DNA of 64,000 nt from Paenibacillus mendelii (GCF_024498075.1 NZ_JANHOF010000002.1:354431-418430), one strand, 5' to 3'. Shown: positions 54,379 through 63,493, numbered from the stretch's first letter. Numbers and translations: made by a program. The notes: a model not told the origin generated them from the letters alone.

Positions 54379-55341
54379 TTAGTAAAGACCGTCTTGACCG
54401 AACATTTTGGCTAATTTATTCGCACCCATTACCATAATCAAGCCCACGATCGATTTGAATAACCCGACCGAAGCGGTATAGCTGAACTCGCCGTTCAAGA
54501 CCCCGTTCCGGTATACGTAAGTGTCGAATACGTCGGCTACATTCGAGACAGCGGCACTGCCCATCAGAAACACCTGTTCGAACCCGACATCCATGACATC
54601 CCCCAGCTTTAATATGAGCAGCACAAGAATGACATTCCCAATGCCGGGAAGCGTAACATGCCAGATTTGTTTCAATTTGCTGGCGCCGTCCATCTTAGCG
54701 GCTTCGTACAGGGTCGGATCGATGCCGGAAATCGCCGCCAGGAAGATAACCGTCCCCCAACCAGCATCTTTCCAAATGTTCTGCAGGGTCAGCATCGGCC
54801 AAAACAAGCTGGAGGAAGTCAGAAAAGGGATCTTCTCCATGCCGAAAAGCGACAAAATACTGTTTATCACCCCTTCTGACTGGCCCAACATAATAAAACT
54901 GATTCCGGCTATAATGACCCAGGATAGAAAATGGGGAAAATAGATCACGGTCTGAATCAGCCGTTTCAGAACGACTTGCCTGACCTCGTTCATCATAATG
55001 GAAAGAATGATCGGCGCAGGAAAGAAAAACAACAGGTTCATAAAGCTGATCGCGAGCGTGTTTCGAAGCAGGATATAAAAGTCCGAGTTGCTGAAGAACC
55101 GGGCAAAGTGTTCCAGCCCCACCCAATCGCTGTTCAGGATGCCGACGTATGGCGAATAGTTCTGAAACGCTATGACCAGCCCCCACATTGGAATATATTT
55201 AAACAGGAGAAAAAAAAACAATCCGGGCAATGCAAGCAGATATAAATAGCGGTCTCGGAATATAATCTTCATTCTTCTCCTCATGCGTGTCTGGCTCGGG
55301 TTTTCATTACCCGGATTCACGGCCGCCAGCACCTTTTTCAT
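54379..55341 (-). CDS. Carbohydrate ABC transporter permease (LplB-like)
   Basis: A 320-residue MalF-type permease. It begins with a basic cytoplasmic tail, then YLYLLALPGLFFFLLFKYIP as first helix, and the EAA loop YEAAKMDGASKLKQIWHVTL near residue 213. GGGAGGAGC precedes the ATG. It pairs with the next permease and the LplA-like lipoprotein. Confidence 0.93.
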   Translation of the reverse strand: MKKVLAAVNPGNENPSQTRMRRRMKIIFRDRYLYLLALPGLFFFLLFKYIPMWGLVIAFQNYSPYVGILNSDWVGLEHFARFFSNSDFYILLRNTLAISFMNLLFFFPAPIILSIMMNEVRQVVLKRLIQTVIYFPHFLSWVIIAGISFIMLGQSEGVINSILSLFGMEKIPFLTSSSLFWPMLTLQNIWKDAGWGTVIFLAAISGIDPTLYEAAKMDGASKLKQIWHVTLPGIGNVILVLLILKLGDVMDVGFEQVFLMGSAAVSNVADVFDTYVYRNGVLNGEFSYTASVGLFKSIVGLIMVMGANKLAKMFGQDGLY

Positions 55342-55436
55342 ATTCGCTGCTCCTCCCGTTCTTTGTCGATTTGACCGTTATCGAATCTCCCTTTGAATAG
55401 GGTAAGCTCAATGTACTTGACGGCCGAGCCATAAGT

Positions 55437-55631
55437 CTAGACGACTTTTTTGCCGTTAAAAACCCTTGCACTCCCGCCGTTCGCATATGCCGTGACACGC
55501 ATTGCGCAAAAATGTTCACTGCTCCAGTTATACTTTTCTGCGAATCGATTTCCGTGCATAAAAGTATGGTGGACAAGAAAAACTGGCTTTTCTTCCAAAT
55601 TAGCTGCTTTAAGTCCGTCCGTGCTCACCAA
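55437..55631 (-). CDS. Small hypothetical protein or gene remnant
   Basis: A 64-codon frame starting at TTG 55631 (GTG 55628 is possible), with GAGG 7 bases upstream. The sequence (KPVFLVHHTFMHGNRFAEKY, then FCAMRVTAYANGGSARVFNG) looks like natural protein, with strands and a helix, but I recognise no family. The frame is also open upstream into the end of the acyltransferase gene, so it could be the tail of a lost gene. Nothing else of note lies in 55342-55664 apart from the LplB ribosome binding site. Confidence 0.4.
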   Translation of the reverse strand: MVSTDGLKAANLEEKPVFLVHHTFMHGNRFAEKYNWSSEHFCAMRVTAYANGGSARVFNGKKVV

Positions 55632-55664
55632 AAAGGCAGCCTCGAAACGAAGCTGTAGGCTTCC

Positions 55665-56267
55665 CTATCGATCAGCGCCTCCCCTTTTCTTAATCACCTT
55701 GGCAGGAATCCCAACGGCAATGCTATAGGGCGGAATATCCTGCGTGACGACAGCCCCATTGCCGATGACCGCTCCTTTGCCAATAGTAACGCCGGCCGTA
55801 ACGCTGACTCTTCCGGCAATCCACACGTCGTCCTCGATCGTGATCGGAGCGTAGTCGATCCCTTGTTCGATGATCGGCCGTGCCGCATCTTCGAACCGGT
55901 GGTTGCCGGCGATAATAATCGCATGGGATGCGATGCGGACATCATTGCCGATCGTGATTAGTCCGCTTGTATCCTGGTTCGTTCCGAATCCGACGATGTT
56001 GGAATACGCTTGTATGGAACAGCGCCTTCCGATCCTCACATTTCCTTGAAGCAGCACACCCACGGCAACCATCGAATGCTGCCCGATTTCGATCGATCCG
56101 TCCCGCGGGCAAATTTTGGCTTCCGGGCTGATCAGACACGTCGGATGAATCTTAGACCGCGGATGCCTGGTCGCGAGCCAATAGCCAAATTTGCAGCTCA
56201 TCCGTCTTCCCCACGTATGGTTATCCGGCATACTGAATGCACCGTCCAAGAGGGTCCATAAGCTCAT
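55665..56267 (-). CDS. Hexapeptide-repeat acyltransferase
   Basis: A 200-residue left-handed beta-helix transferase of the maltose/galactoside O-acetyltransferase (LacA/WbbJ) type. Hexapeptide turns run from about 55 to 185, with the catalytic His in AIIIAGNHRFED near 120, ITIEDDVWIAGRVSVTAGVT near 143 and the closing PYSIAVGIPAKVIKKR. Its ATG overlaps the stop of the preceding PL22-like gene by four bases (ATGA). Confidence 0.85.
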   Translation of the reverse strand: MSLWTLLDGAFSMPDNHTWGRRMSCKFGYWLATRHPRSKIHPTCLISPEAKICPRDGSIEIGQHSMVAVGVLLQGNVRIGRRCSIQAYSNIVGFGTNQDTSGLITIGNDVRIASHAIIIAGNHRFEDAARPIIEQGIDYAPITIEDDVWIAGRVSVTAGVTIGKGAVIGNGAVVTQDIPPYSIAVGIPAKVIKKRGGADR

Positions 56268-57493
56268 CCCAATGCTCCTTCCACGTCGATTTCGTATAGA
56301 ACGGCATGCCGATCAGGGAGTGTATTGACAAGCAGCTTCTTGCCGTCACGTGAGAAAACCGGATGATGACAGATGCGGAAGGGGTTTCTGCCGCTTATTT
56401 CTTCAGCTCCGTATACGCGAGGCAGAAGAAACCGCCCGGCAATCCGGTCTGTTCGAAGATCGATAAGCAGCACCTCTCCGGGGTCCCCCCCCGTATCGGT
56501 TGCAAGCAAATGCTCATCCGTTGGCGAAATGCTCGGATGACCTCCGCTTTGATGGGCACTTATCTTCTTGTAACCGCTCCCATCAAAGCGTACTTGGGCC
56601 AGACATAAACGCGACGTATCATCCGGATCCGGACCGTAACCGATCAAATGTTCGCCGTCCGGATGCCAGGACCAATGCACGCCCGGTCGCCCATAGCTTA
56701 AATCAACGGCCAGATGAAGCTCCTTCAGCTCTTTATCGGCAGTGAAGATATAGGCTAATCGAGGTTCGCCTCTGGTCTTGTCTACGCAGTGATTGCCAAA
56801 ATAGAACAGCAAGCGGCTGCCGTCCGCATTCCACCTTACGCAATAACTCATTAACGTCAAGCCTTCGTCTGCACCGAGCCTTTGTTTGACTTCCAAATCG
56901 CTTTGCAGCAGATGATCCCGCTCCGGATGACGCCGCAAAATGTCCGCGGTGCTTAAGACAAGCTCGCTGCAGCCGTCATGAAACGAATACATGAAGATCC
57001 CGTGGTTGTCTCGCTGTCGGAATTGGACCGGAGACAGCTCCGGCTGGTACTTATCATAACCGTAACCGGCCGCGTAAAGCATCCCCATCAGACCGGATAG
57101 AATAGGCTCGCCGAACGGGGGTGCCCCTTCCATATCGCCTGCCAGCGATTGCTCCTCTCCCGAATGCAAATCGCGTCTGACGATCAGCGGCTTGCGCAGA
57201 GTGCCGCCTTGGTAATAAACATATCTTGCATCGGGGCTCCAGGTCTGCCACAATCCCGTATGAAAGAAAGCAGAATGAAGCTTGGTTCGCCCAAAACGAT
57301 CAAGCACTGCTCCATCCGGGGACAAAATAATAATCTCTCCAATATCTCTGTCCAAATCCCCTCCCGCGAGCAATATCCGTCCGGATCCGTCCGGTGCATA
57401 GGGACATAAGGTGTAGTAACTGTGAACACACCATCTGTCTTCCACCGGGATGGAGCGAATGGCAGGATGAATCGATGGTTCGAATGGGCTCAT
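56264..57493 (-). CDS. Beta-propeller protein, oligogalacturonate-lyase-like (PL22-like)
   Basis: A 409-residue protein with repeated WD40/TolB-like blades (QTWSPDARYVYYQGG near 90, VRWNADGSRLLFYFG near 225, HPSISPTDEHLLATD near 325, HPVFSRDGKKLLVNT near 380). The last repeat contains ICHHPVFS, resembling the metal-binding His cluster of PL22 oligogalacturonide lyases. The ATG at 57493 follows GGGAGG. Lying among GH105 and sugar-import genes, a role in uronate oligosaccharide breakdown is likely but not certain. Confidence 0.7.
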   Translation of the reverse strand: MSPFEPSIHPAIRSIPVEDRWCVHSYYTLCPYAPDGSGRILLAGGDLDRDIGEIIILSPDGAVLDRFGRTKLHSAFFHTGLWQTWSPDARYVYYQGGTLRKPLIVRRDLHSGEEQSLAGDMEGAPPFGEPILSGLMGMLYAAGYGYDKYQPELSPVQFRQRDNHGIFMYSFHDGCSELVLSTADILRRHPERDHLLQSDLEVKQRLGADEGLTLMSYCVRWNADGSRLLFYFGNHCVDKTRGEPRLAYIFTADKELKELHLAVDLSYGRPGVHWSWHPDGEHLIGYGPDPDDTSRLCLAQVRFDGSGYKKISAHQSGGHPSISPTDEHLLATDTGGDPGEVLLIDLRTDRIAGRFLLPRVYGAEEISGRNPFRICHHPVFSRDGKKLLVNTLPDRHAVLYEIDVEGALG

Positions 57494-57645
57494 GACCGAC
57501 GCCTCCCGTGAGTAACTTATTGTTTCATCATAATATTCCCATACACCGTAATGCCTTGCCATTCATGAAATGACCAACTTTTGCACAAAACGATTATTCA
57601 AGTCGAGCCCCGTCAACCAATTTGCATTCGGCTCCGGAAACAAAA

Positions 57646-57683
57646 AAAAGATGCCCTTTCCGCCGAAACGGAAAAGGCATTGA
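57646..57683 (-). terminator. Rho-independent terminator after beta-helix gene 1
   Basis: On the minus strand TGCCTTTTCCG, TTT, CGGCGGAAAGGGCA then TCTTTTTTTT. It lies 13 bases after the stop. Confidence 0.9.
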
Positions 57684-57695
57684 AACAAGGCATAA

Positions 57696-58907
57696 CTACT
57701 CTTTCTTCGGTACGAACACGTTATCGATAAATTTGATTCCGTTCAAATCTATATTTCGGTTCAACTTTACACCTCCCTTGAGCAGCAATCCATCCTGGTC
57801 GATTGTATTCTCTTGGACAATATGACCTTTGCCCACCGTAATCAAAATGCCGGCAACACTGGATTGCATTTTTTTCTGATTGGTAGCCGTATTGCGATAG
57901 AGACGGATTTTTTCACTTGTCTCCTGCATATTACCTCCTCCGTCTCCTGGGCGTATCGCAATGTTGTATTGATTGTTGAAGGCAATGTTCCCTTCGATCA
58001 GACAGGAATTCGTACCATTTTTAATATCGATGCCGTAGTAAAACCCTTTTACCGTATTGTTCTTGATGACACTATCCCGCTCCTTCTCGAGCGTTATCCC
58101 TTGATGATGGGTAACGGCTGACCGATTTTCCACGATCGTGTTGTTTATCACCGTGTTGTTGCGTCCCCCGCCGTAAAGAGACAGATGACCGTCCCCCGAA
58201 TTTCGGATCGTGTTGCCCTCGATGATGGAATACTTCGATATAAAGTTGATAATTCCGGATCCCCTGTTGCTCTCGGCCGTTACATTGCGAACGATAGACT
58301 TCTCCGAATGGGTTAGGTTGATCCCTTGAGACAAATTGGCTAGGTGCATGTCTTCGATTGTTACGTGCTTGCTCTCTTGCACCAGTATGCCGACCCTCGA
58401 CGTTAATATTCCGTCGGTTGGCCTCACATCGCCTTTAATAGAGCCTCCCTGTAAGAGAACGTCCGATGTCCGGTAAATCCAGAACACGCCATGGTTGTTT
58501 TTCGTCTTCGTTTTGAATTCGGCGCCCTCCATGATGACGGTCATAGGCTTCGTGATCTTGAAAGCGAATTGGCTTGCGCCATAACCGGTCACCGCTTTGC
58601 TCGAAGAAGCGGCGCTTATATAATAGCTTCCTTTAGGGATGACAACCGTCCCGCCCGGCACCACTTTGTCGATCGCCCTCTGAATGGCAGCCGTATCGTC
58701 GGTGACGCCATCGCCTTTGGCCTTGCTGTCTTCCACAACATTGATCAGCTTATTGGCCTCAAAGTACTTGGACAGGACTCCCACTTGGGGCACTCCTACC
58801 ATAATGCTGGCCACCGCAGCCCACGATAGAAGCATGACCCATATCTTTCTTCGCGATCCCTTCGGTATTGGACGTGATACCAACCTCATGCCCTGCTTCG
58901 TATGCAT
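57696..58907 (-). CDS. Secreted right-handed beta-helix protein (pectate-lyase-3-like), copy 1
   Basis: A 403-residue protein with one N-terminal membrane helix or signal (VMLLSWAAVASIMVGVPQVG, about 24-43) and a parallel beta-helix from about 60 on. GDGVTDDTAAIQRAIDKV is the start typical of the Pectate_lyase_3 / GH28-like group. Asn/Ser-rich coils follow, such as NTIRNSGDGHLSLYGGGRNN. The ATG at 58907 follows GGAGGAG. It is a paralogue of the 62287-63489 gene. In exopolysaccharide loci such proteins trim or modify the polymer; the activity here is unproven. A palindrome-like box (58953-58967) lies upstream. Confidence 0.85.
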   Translation of the reverse strand: MHTKQGMRLVSRPIPKGSRRKIWVMLLSWAAVASIMVGVPQVGVLSKYFEANKLINVVEDSKAKGDGVTDDTAAIQRAIDKVVPGGTVVIPKGSYYISAASSSKAVTGYGASQFAFKITKPMTVIMEGAEFKTKTKNNHGVFWIYRTSDVLLQGGSIKGDVRPTDGILTSRVGILVQESKHVTIEDMHLANLSQGINLTHSEKSIVRNVTAESNRGSGIINFISKYSIIEGNTIRNSGDGHLSLYGGGRNNTVINNTIVENRSAVTHHQGITLEKERDSVIKNNTVKGFYYGIDIKNGTNSCLIEGNIAFNNQYNIAIRPGDGGGNMQETSEKIRLYRNTATNQKKMQSSVAGILITVGKGHIVQENTIDQDGLLLKGGVKLNRNIDLNGIKFIDNVFVPKKE

Positions 58908-58952
58908 ATTCGTCTCCTCCAATTTTCGGCAAAGATGAAAGAAAACTGTTTG

Positions 58953-58967
58953 ATTGCATTTTGTATC
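58953..58967 (-). promoter_or_regulatory. Single GATAC-type box before beta-helix gene 1
   Basis: GATACAAAATGCAAT on the minus strand matches the 15-bp consensus at 12 positions and lies 46 bases before the ATG. No partner box or TATAAT is at the usual distance, so this is weaker than the other sites. Confidence 0.35.
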
Positions 58968-59061
58968 CATGTAATAAATTTATTAAATCATCTCAATAAG
59001 TTCAAGAGCACGCTGTACTATATAAGACTAGTCATTTCGTCTAATTTATCGACGTCGTGAC

Positions 59062-59104
59062 GAAAAAAAGGCAAAGGCATGTCTCTTTGGAAGAAACATG
59101 CCTC
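59062..59104 (-). terminator. Terminator after the Calx-beta relic
   Basis: Stem AGGCATGT / ACATGCCT with a 13-base loop; on the minus strand TTGCCTTTTTTT follows. Confidence 0.7.
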
Positions 59105-59141
59105 GGAACAAGGTTACTTCGTATTTACCAGATGGTCTGTA

Positions 59142-59400
59142 TCATAGATGATAACCTCTGCTTCCGATCGTTCCAACGGTTACATACCGGTAAGGACTCG
59201 GATTTTCAAGTATCGTAATCGTCTTGGACGTCTCGCCCGGGTTAAAGGTCAAGATGCCTTCGGAGGCATTGGCATCGAGATCGATTCCCGGATCGGCGGT
59301 CCTATGACGGAGTATTCCGTTCCATAATCCACAGAGGCGGTTCCTGTATCGCTAGCGCGCTTTACCGTCAACGTGACGGATCACCCGCCTCGTTCACCCC
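59142..59400 (-). pseudogene. Frameshifted remnant of a Calx-beta domain gene
   Basis: On the minus strand three frames in turn spell a Calx-beta repeat: VNEAGDPS, then SVTLTVKRASDTGTASVDYG through TEYSVIG, then DPGIDLDANASEGILTFNPG through ETSKTITILENP, ending at TGA 59142-59144. At least two frameshifts break it, and no start is present. Such domains belong to large secreted adhesion proteins. Its own terminator is still in place at 59062-59104. The 573-base gap 58908-59480 holds nothing else. Confidence 0.75.
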
Positions 59401-59480
59401 GTAATAAGAGGGTCTCGAAGGTGAACCGTTCATGTTTCACCCTCTCCTTATTATGGTTTTATAGATGCGACAGCAGACTG

Positions 59481-60029
59481 TCAGCCTTGTACAGGTTCAA
59501 GCAGATGCGATCCGCTTTGCGGATTAACGACAGGTTGGGGTCTTTCTTTTCTTTCTTCGAGAAGCAGTTCGCTATTATTTTTCACGACCGTATTGCTTGG
59601 AATCGATTTATAGATGAGACAATTGGCTCCAATAACGACATTATCCCCTATTGTCACATTATTAAGAATGGTTACATTACTCCCCACCCAACAGTTGTTT
59701 CCGATTTTGATTGAACCGATTTTAAACCCTTGATCTTTGAATTTAACGAGCGGATCACTGAATCGATGATTGTGATCATATAACTTCACATTCTCTCCGA
59801 ACATGCAGTCACTACCGATTTCGATCTTTCCTATACAAGAAAGGGAACAATTATAATTGAAGAAACAGCCGTCCCCGATGACGATTTTTCCTTCCCCCTC
59901 GAAAACAACCTTAAACCCTTTAAGAAATGAAAGGCCTTTTCCCATTGTAATCCGGTTACTGTATAGGATCTTCAACTGGACTTTTCTAACCGTGATGTAG
60001 AGCTTCTTATAGATTCTAAGAGCAAGCAT
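59481..60029 (-). CDS. Hexapeptide-repeat acyltransferase of the exopolysaccharide region
   Basis: A 182-residue left-handed beta-helix acyltransferase (WbbJ/Vat type): MGKGLSFLKGFKVVFEGEGK near 29, the catalytic His in YDHNHRFSDP near 86, and IKIGNNCWVGSNVTILNNVT near 109. It probably acetylates a sugar of the polymer made with the neighbouring glycosyltransferase. It lies 43 bases after murB. Confidence 0.83.
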   Translation of the reverse strand: MLALRIYKKLYITVRKVQLKILYSNRITMGKGLSFLKGFKVVFEGEGKIVIGDGCFFNYNCSLSCIGKIEIGSDCMFGENVKLYDHNHRFSDPLVKFKDQGFKIGSIKIGNNCWVGSNVTILNNVTIGDNVVIGANCLIYKSIPSNTVVKNNSELLLEERKERPQPVVNPQSGSHLLEPVQG

Positions 60030-60072
60030 TCTATTCCCAACTCCTCCTTCTCGAACTATGCGTCACCCCCGA

Positions 60073-60963
60073 TTATACGTAAATAACTTCTTGCTCCATG
60101 TCGATTCCGAGCCGCTCCGCAACCGTATCTTTCATAAGGCTTATTATACTTTTCACATCCCGTGACGTAGCGTTGCCCAAATTTATGATCCAGTTCCCAT
60201 GAACAGGGCTGATTTCAACGTTGCCGATCCGATATCCCTTTAGCCCGACTGCTTCGATGCATTTACCCGGATGCGGGCCGCTTGCAGGACTCTTGAACGT
60301 ACTCCCCACGGTCTTTACGTTCATCGGGAACTTACTTTTCCTCACAGTTGCGATTTTTTTGGTGGCGAGCATCAGCTCGCTTCTGTCCTCAGCGTATTCA
60401 ACATGGAATTGGGCGCTCAAGATAATGGCGTTCGTTCCCGTAAATCCGCTGGAACGGAACGATAGCCCGCATTCTTCCGCCGATTTCGTTAGGAGATTGC
60501 CTTCTTCATCCAGGTAGGTAACGGAATGCAGCACATCCGACATCTCTCGGCCGGCGCTTCCCGCATTCATGATTACGGCTCCGCCGACAGTGCCGGGGAT
60601 GCTGACCATAAATTCAAACCCCTTTTTGCCCTCGCTCGCCATCTTTAAGGCGATTTTTGGCAGCGATACGCCCGCTTCCGCATAGAGGTAATTCTGCTCA
60701 AGCCGCATTTCGCCCAGACGTTTGCCGATATGAAGCACAATCCCGTCGAAACCGTCATCGTCGACGATTATGTTCGACCCGTTGCCGATTATTAATAATT
60801 TCATGCCGCGATCTCGGCTGATCCTCGTAACCGTCTGAAGATCTTCAATGCTTTGAGGAATGATGTAATATTTGCAAGCACCGCCTACGGCCATTGTTGT
60901 AATCGACTTTATAGAGAAATTCTCTTCCACTCTGCATGCCAATTGTTGAAACATACCTATCAC
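60073..60963 (-). CDS. murB: UDP-N-acetylenolpyruvoylglucosamine reductase
   Basis: A 296-residue FAD enzyme that reduces UDP-GlcNAc-enolpyruvate to UDP-MurNAc. FAD-binding parts are TTMAVGGACKYYIIP near 22 and GNGSNIIVDDDGFDG near 60; IPGTVGGAVIMNAGSAG near 120; the catalytic Ser is in VGSTFKSP near 219. Its place between a glycosyltransferase and a sugar acyltransferase is unusual for a cell-wall precursor enzyme. It may be a second copy recruited to make a muramic-acid-type sugar. Confidence 0.9.
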   Translation of the reverse strand: MIGMFQQLACRVEENFSIKSITTMAVGGACKYYIIPQSIEDLQTVTRISRDRGMKLLIIGNGSNIIVDDDGFDGIVLHIGKRLGEMRLEQNYLYAEAGVSLPKIALKMASEGKKGFEFMVSIPGTVGGAVIMNAGSAGREMSDVLHSVTYLDEEGNLLTKSAEECGLSFRSSGFTGTNAIILSAQFHVEYAEDRSELMLATKKIATVRKSKFPMNVKTVGSTFKSPASGPHPGKCIEAVGLKGYRIGNVEISPVHGNWIINLGNATSRDVKSIISLMKDTVAERLGIDMEQEVIYV

Positions 60964-61012
60964 CCGCTTATATGATTTTTTTATTATGGAAGCACCAATC
61001 GCGCCCCATCCG

Positions 61013-61960
61013 TCATTCTCTTCTTAAAGATCCGCTCAACCTTACACCTCTCCTTGCTTTCAGATGATGAATGAATTTTATCGGCACGAGCGCAAGCAGA
61101 GCGTATTTTGCTTTAAGCAGGCCGCTTGTCCGGCTGTTGGCGATTTTCCGCAAGGCGCCCATCTTGTCTCCCAGCAAAATGTAGGTTTGAATTTCGGATA
61201 TATCTTGTGCTATTAACACCTCTCTTTGATCTGATAGATCTAGCGTTCTAATATGGCTGGATATGACCTCTCGGGTACTATAGAGCATCTTCATGCTTCG
61301 ACCGCCGCTTGTATTATGTTCGCCGTAAAAACGTCTGATATAGGCAGGTGATTCGCAGTATGAGGCCTCGTAATGATCGGCTATTCGCAGCCAGTAGTCA
61401 TAATCTTCCGCCAGCCTTATCTTGGTATTGAACAACCCGACGCGAGTGACGGCCTCCCTCTTGATCACGACCGTTGAAGTTCCGATAAAGTTCAAGAGAA
61501 GCAGTTCTTTCTTTATTCGACCTTTATAAAAACGTTTGATGACGGGGTATTCGTCATACTCGTTATTCTTCTGATAGACCCGGTTAATATACTGTCCGTA
61601 AACGAGACCCACTTGGCTGTTCCGTTGAAACTCGATCACCTGATGTTTAAGCTTGTCTTGGAGCCACAGGTCGTCGGAATCCAGAAAAGCGATAACATCG
61701 CCGGTTGCGCGAAGCATCCCCGTGTTTCTTGCAGCTGACGGACCGCCGTTCTGTTGTTTGATGTAGATGAGGGTGTCAAGCCGGTGCTCCGTCCGATAAG
61801 CCTCGATGACTTGTTCCGTCCGGTCCATGGAGCCGTCATCGACCACTATGACTTCATAGATCTGATAACAGGGATCGGGAGCTTGATTATAGACGCTTTG
61901 AATCGCCTCAATAACCAGGCTCTCGTTGTTATAGCTCGGTATTACGACTGAGACTTTCAT
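61013..61960 (-). CDS. Family 2 glycosyltransferase
   Basis: A 315-residue GT-A enzyme. The N-terminal VSVVIPSYNNE, the nucleotide-binding EVIVVDDGSMDRTEQV near 40, the DXD-type AFLDSDDLWLQDKL near 91 and AEDYDYWLRIADHY near 185 are clear. It should transfer a sugar to a growing exopolysaccharide or glycolipid. Upstream lies a pair of palindromic boxes (62022-62070). Confidence 0.9.
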   Translation of the reverse strand: MKVSVVIPSYNNESLVIEAIQSVYNQAPDPCYQIYEVIVVDDGSMDRTEQVIEAYRTEHRLDTLIYIKQQNGGPSAARNTGMLRATGDVIAFLDSDDLWLQDKLKHQVIEFQRNSQVGLVYGQYINRVYQKNNEYDEYPVIKRFYKGRIKKELLLLNFIGTSTVVIKREAVTRVGLFNTKIRLAEDYDYWLRIADHYEASYCESPAYIRRFYGEHNTSGGRSMKMLYSTREVISSHIRTLDLSDQREVLIAQDISEIQTYILLGDKMGALRKIANSRTSGLLKAKYALLALVPIKFIHHLKARRGVRLSGSLRRE

Positions 61961-62021
61961 GGGACACCTGCCTAACGTTTAATTTATCCGTAAAATCATC
62001 GATTTATAGTACGACGTATAT

Positions 62022-62070
62022 GATACAATTAGTATCATATCATCTAAGATTATATGTTACATTTTGTATC
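62022..62070. promoter_or_regulatory. Paired palindromic boxes between glycosyltransferase and beta-helix gene 2
   Basis: GATACAATTAGTATC (62022-62036, perfect arms) and GTTACATTTTGTATC (62056-62070), 34 bases apart, in the 326-base divergent gap. A TATAAT (minus strand, 62049-62054) lies between them, but not at the spacing seen at the four bracketed promoters, so either direction is possible. A further half-site GTATC ends at 62169. Confidence 0.55.
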
Positions 62071-62286
62071 TAGTCAATCCGGTCTCTATCGCGTTCGAGG
62101 TGATTCATTACTTTGACAAGTATATTTATCTGATATTTCGATTTTACAAAGATATACATCTATTGTATCTTTTATGTGTTGTTATATTATTCATAAAAGT
62201 AATGGATATTTTATGAATTGGGAGGTGAAATTGAATTGTTTATGGATTTTTTAACAAAATCTCTATAAAAGTTGGAGGATACTATC

Positions 62287-63489
62287 TTGAATACGAATTG
62301 TTTTAGTAATCAACGAGCGCTGTTGGACGTGAACAGCAAAATAAAAATACATACTTTTTTTACACGGGCGCTTGAGGTTGTCTGTTTTACCCTTCTCGCT
62401 TTCACCATCAGTTTCGAGGCAAGCAAGTTTCATTCTGATAACTATCCTGCCATCGCTTCTGCGAACGGCCAAGAATTATCCCCGGTTTTTTCCGTCGATG
62501 ACGACACCTCGGCCATTCAAAGCATGATCGACCGAACGCCATACGGAGGCAAGCTCGTGATCCCGCCCGGCGTTTATAACCTGAATAAAAATCAGGAACT
62601 TGCCGTCAATATCGATTATGGAAGAAGTTATTCCGCCTTGAAGATCACCAAACCCATTACCATCATAATGGACGGCGTTACGTTCAAGACGAAGACGCAG
62701 AACAATCACGGCATTTTCTGGATTTATAAAGCGTCCAACGTCCATCTGAAAGGCGGGTCCTTGTTGGGCGACTCGATGCCGACGGAAGGGCTGCTATCGT
62801 CCAGGGTAGCCGTTCTCGTACAGGAGAGCACGGGCTGCACAATCGAGAATATGAAGATGAACAATTTCTCGCAAGGCATCAATCTTTTCAAAACCAAAAA
62901 ATGCACCGTCAAAAAGGTCACGACCGAAAACAACAAAGGCTCAGGCATCATCAGCATCCGATCCAAATATTCAACCATCGATTCCTCCATCATCCGCAAT
63001 TCCGGCGACGGCCATCTGTCCCTGTACGGTGGCGGGCGGCACAATATTGTTTCAAACAATATCGTTTCCGAAGATCGGCCGAATAAGAAATTTCAACAGG
63101 GCATCACGCTGGAGCTTGAGAGATACAGTACCGTGATCAATAATACCGTAAGCGGATTCTACTACGGCATCGATGTTAAAAACGGTTCTATGCTTTGCAA
63201 TATTACGCGGAATACGGTGACGAACAATCTGTTCAATATTGCCGTCCGTGCCGGAGATACCAACAGCAAGCAGCTCCCCAGCAATAACATCATTATCTTG
63301 AACAACAACGTTCTTAACCCGCGCAAGGTGCATCCAAATGCAGGCATCTATGTTGCATCAGCCAGCGGCATAGGACATATTATACAAGGCAATCATGTCA
63401 ATCAAGGCGATCTCATTTATGGCAGCCTGGTCATCGAAAAAAATTTAATCAGTAGATATGTCAGCTTCTCGGGAAATTTATATAAGTGA
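62287..63489 (+). CDS. Secreted right-handed beta-helix protein, copy 2
   Basis: A 400-residue paralogue of the 57696-58907 gene: an N-terminal helix (ALEVVCFTLLAFTISFEAS), then a beta-helix sharing many stretches with copy 1, such as RNSGDGHLSLYGGGRHN and VSGFYYGIDVKNGS. The start is TTG 62287, 8 bases after GGAGG. The Asp-rich entry reads VDDDTSAIQSMIDRTPYGGK, more divergent than in copy 1. It stands on the opposite strand, so the two copies bracket the acyltransferase-murB-glycosyltransferase genes. Confidence 0.85.
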   Translation: MNTNCFSNQRALLDVNSKIKIHTFFTRALEVVCFTLLAFTISFEASKFHSDNYPAIASANGQELSPVFSVDDDTSAIQSMIDRTPYGGKLVIPPGVYNLNKNQELAVNIDYGRSYSALKITKPITIIMDGVTFKTKTQNNHGIFWIYKASNVHLKGGSLLGDSMPTEGLLSSRVAVLVQESTGCTIENMKMNNFSQGINLFKTKKCTVKKVTTENNKGSGIISIRSKYSTIDSSIIRNSGDGHLSLYGGGRHNIVSNNIVSEDRPNKKFQQGITLELERYSTVINNTVSGFYYGIDVKNGSMLCNITRNTVTNNLFNIAVRAGDTNSKQLPSNNIIILNNNVLNPRKVHPNAGIYVASASGIGHIIQGNHVNQGDLIYGSLVIEKNLISRYVSFSGNLYK

Positions 63490-63493
63490 GGAG

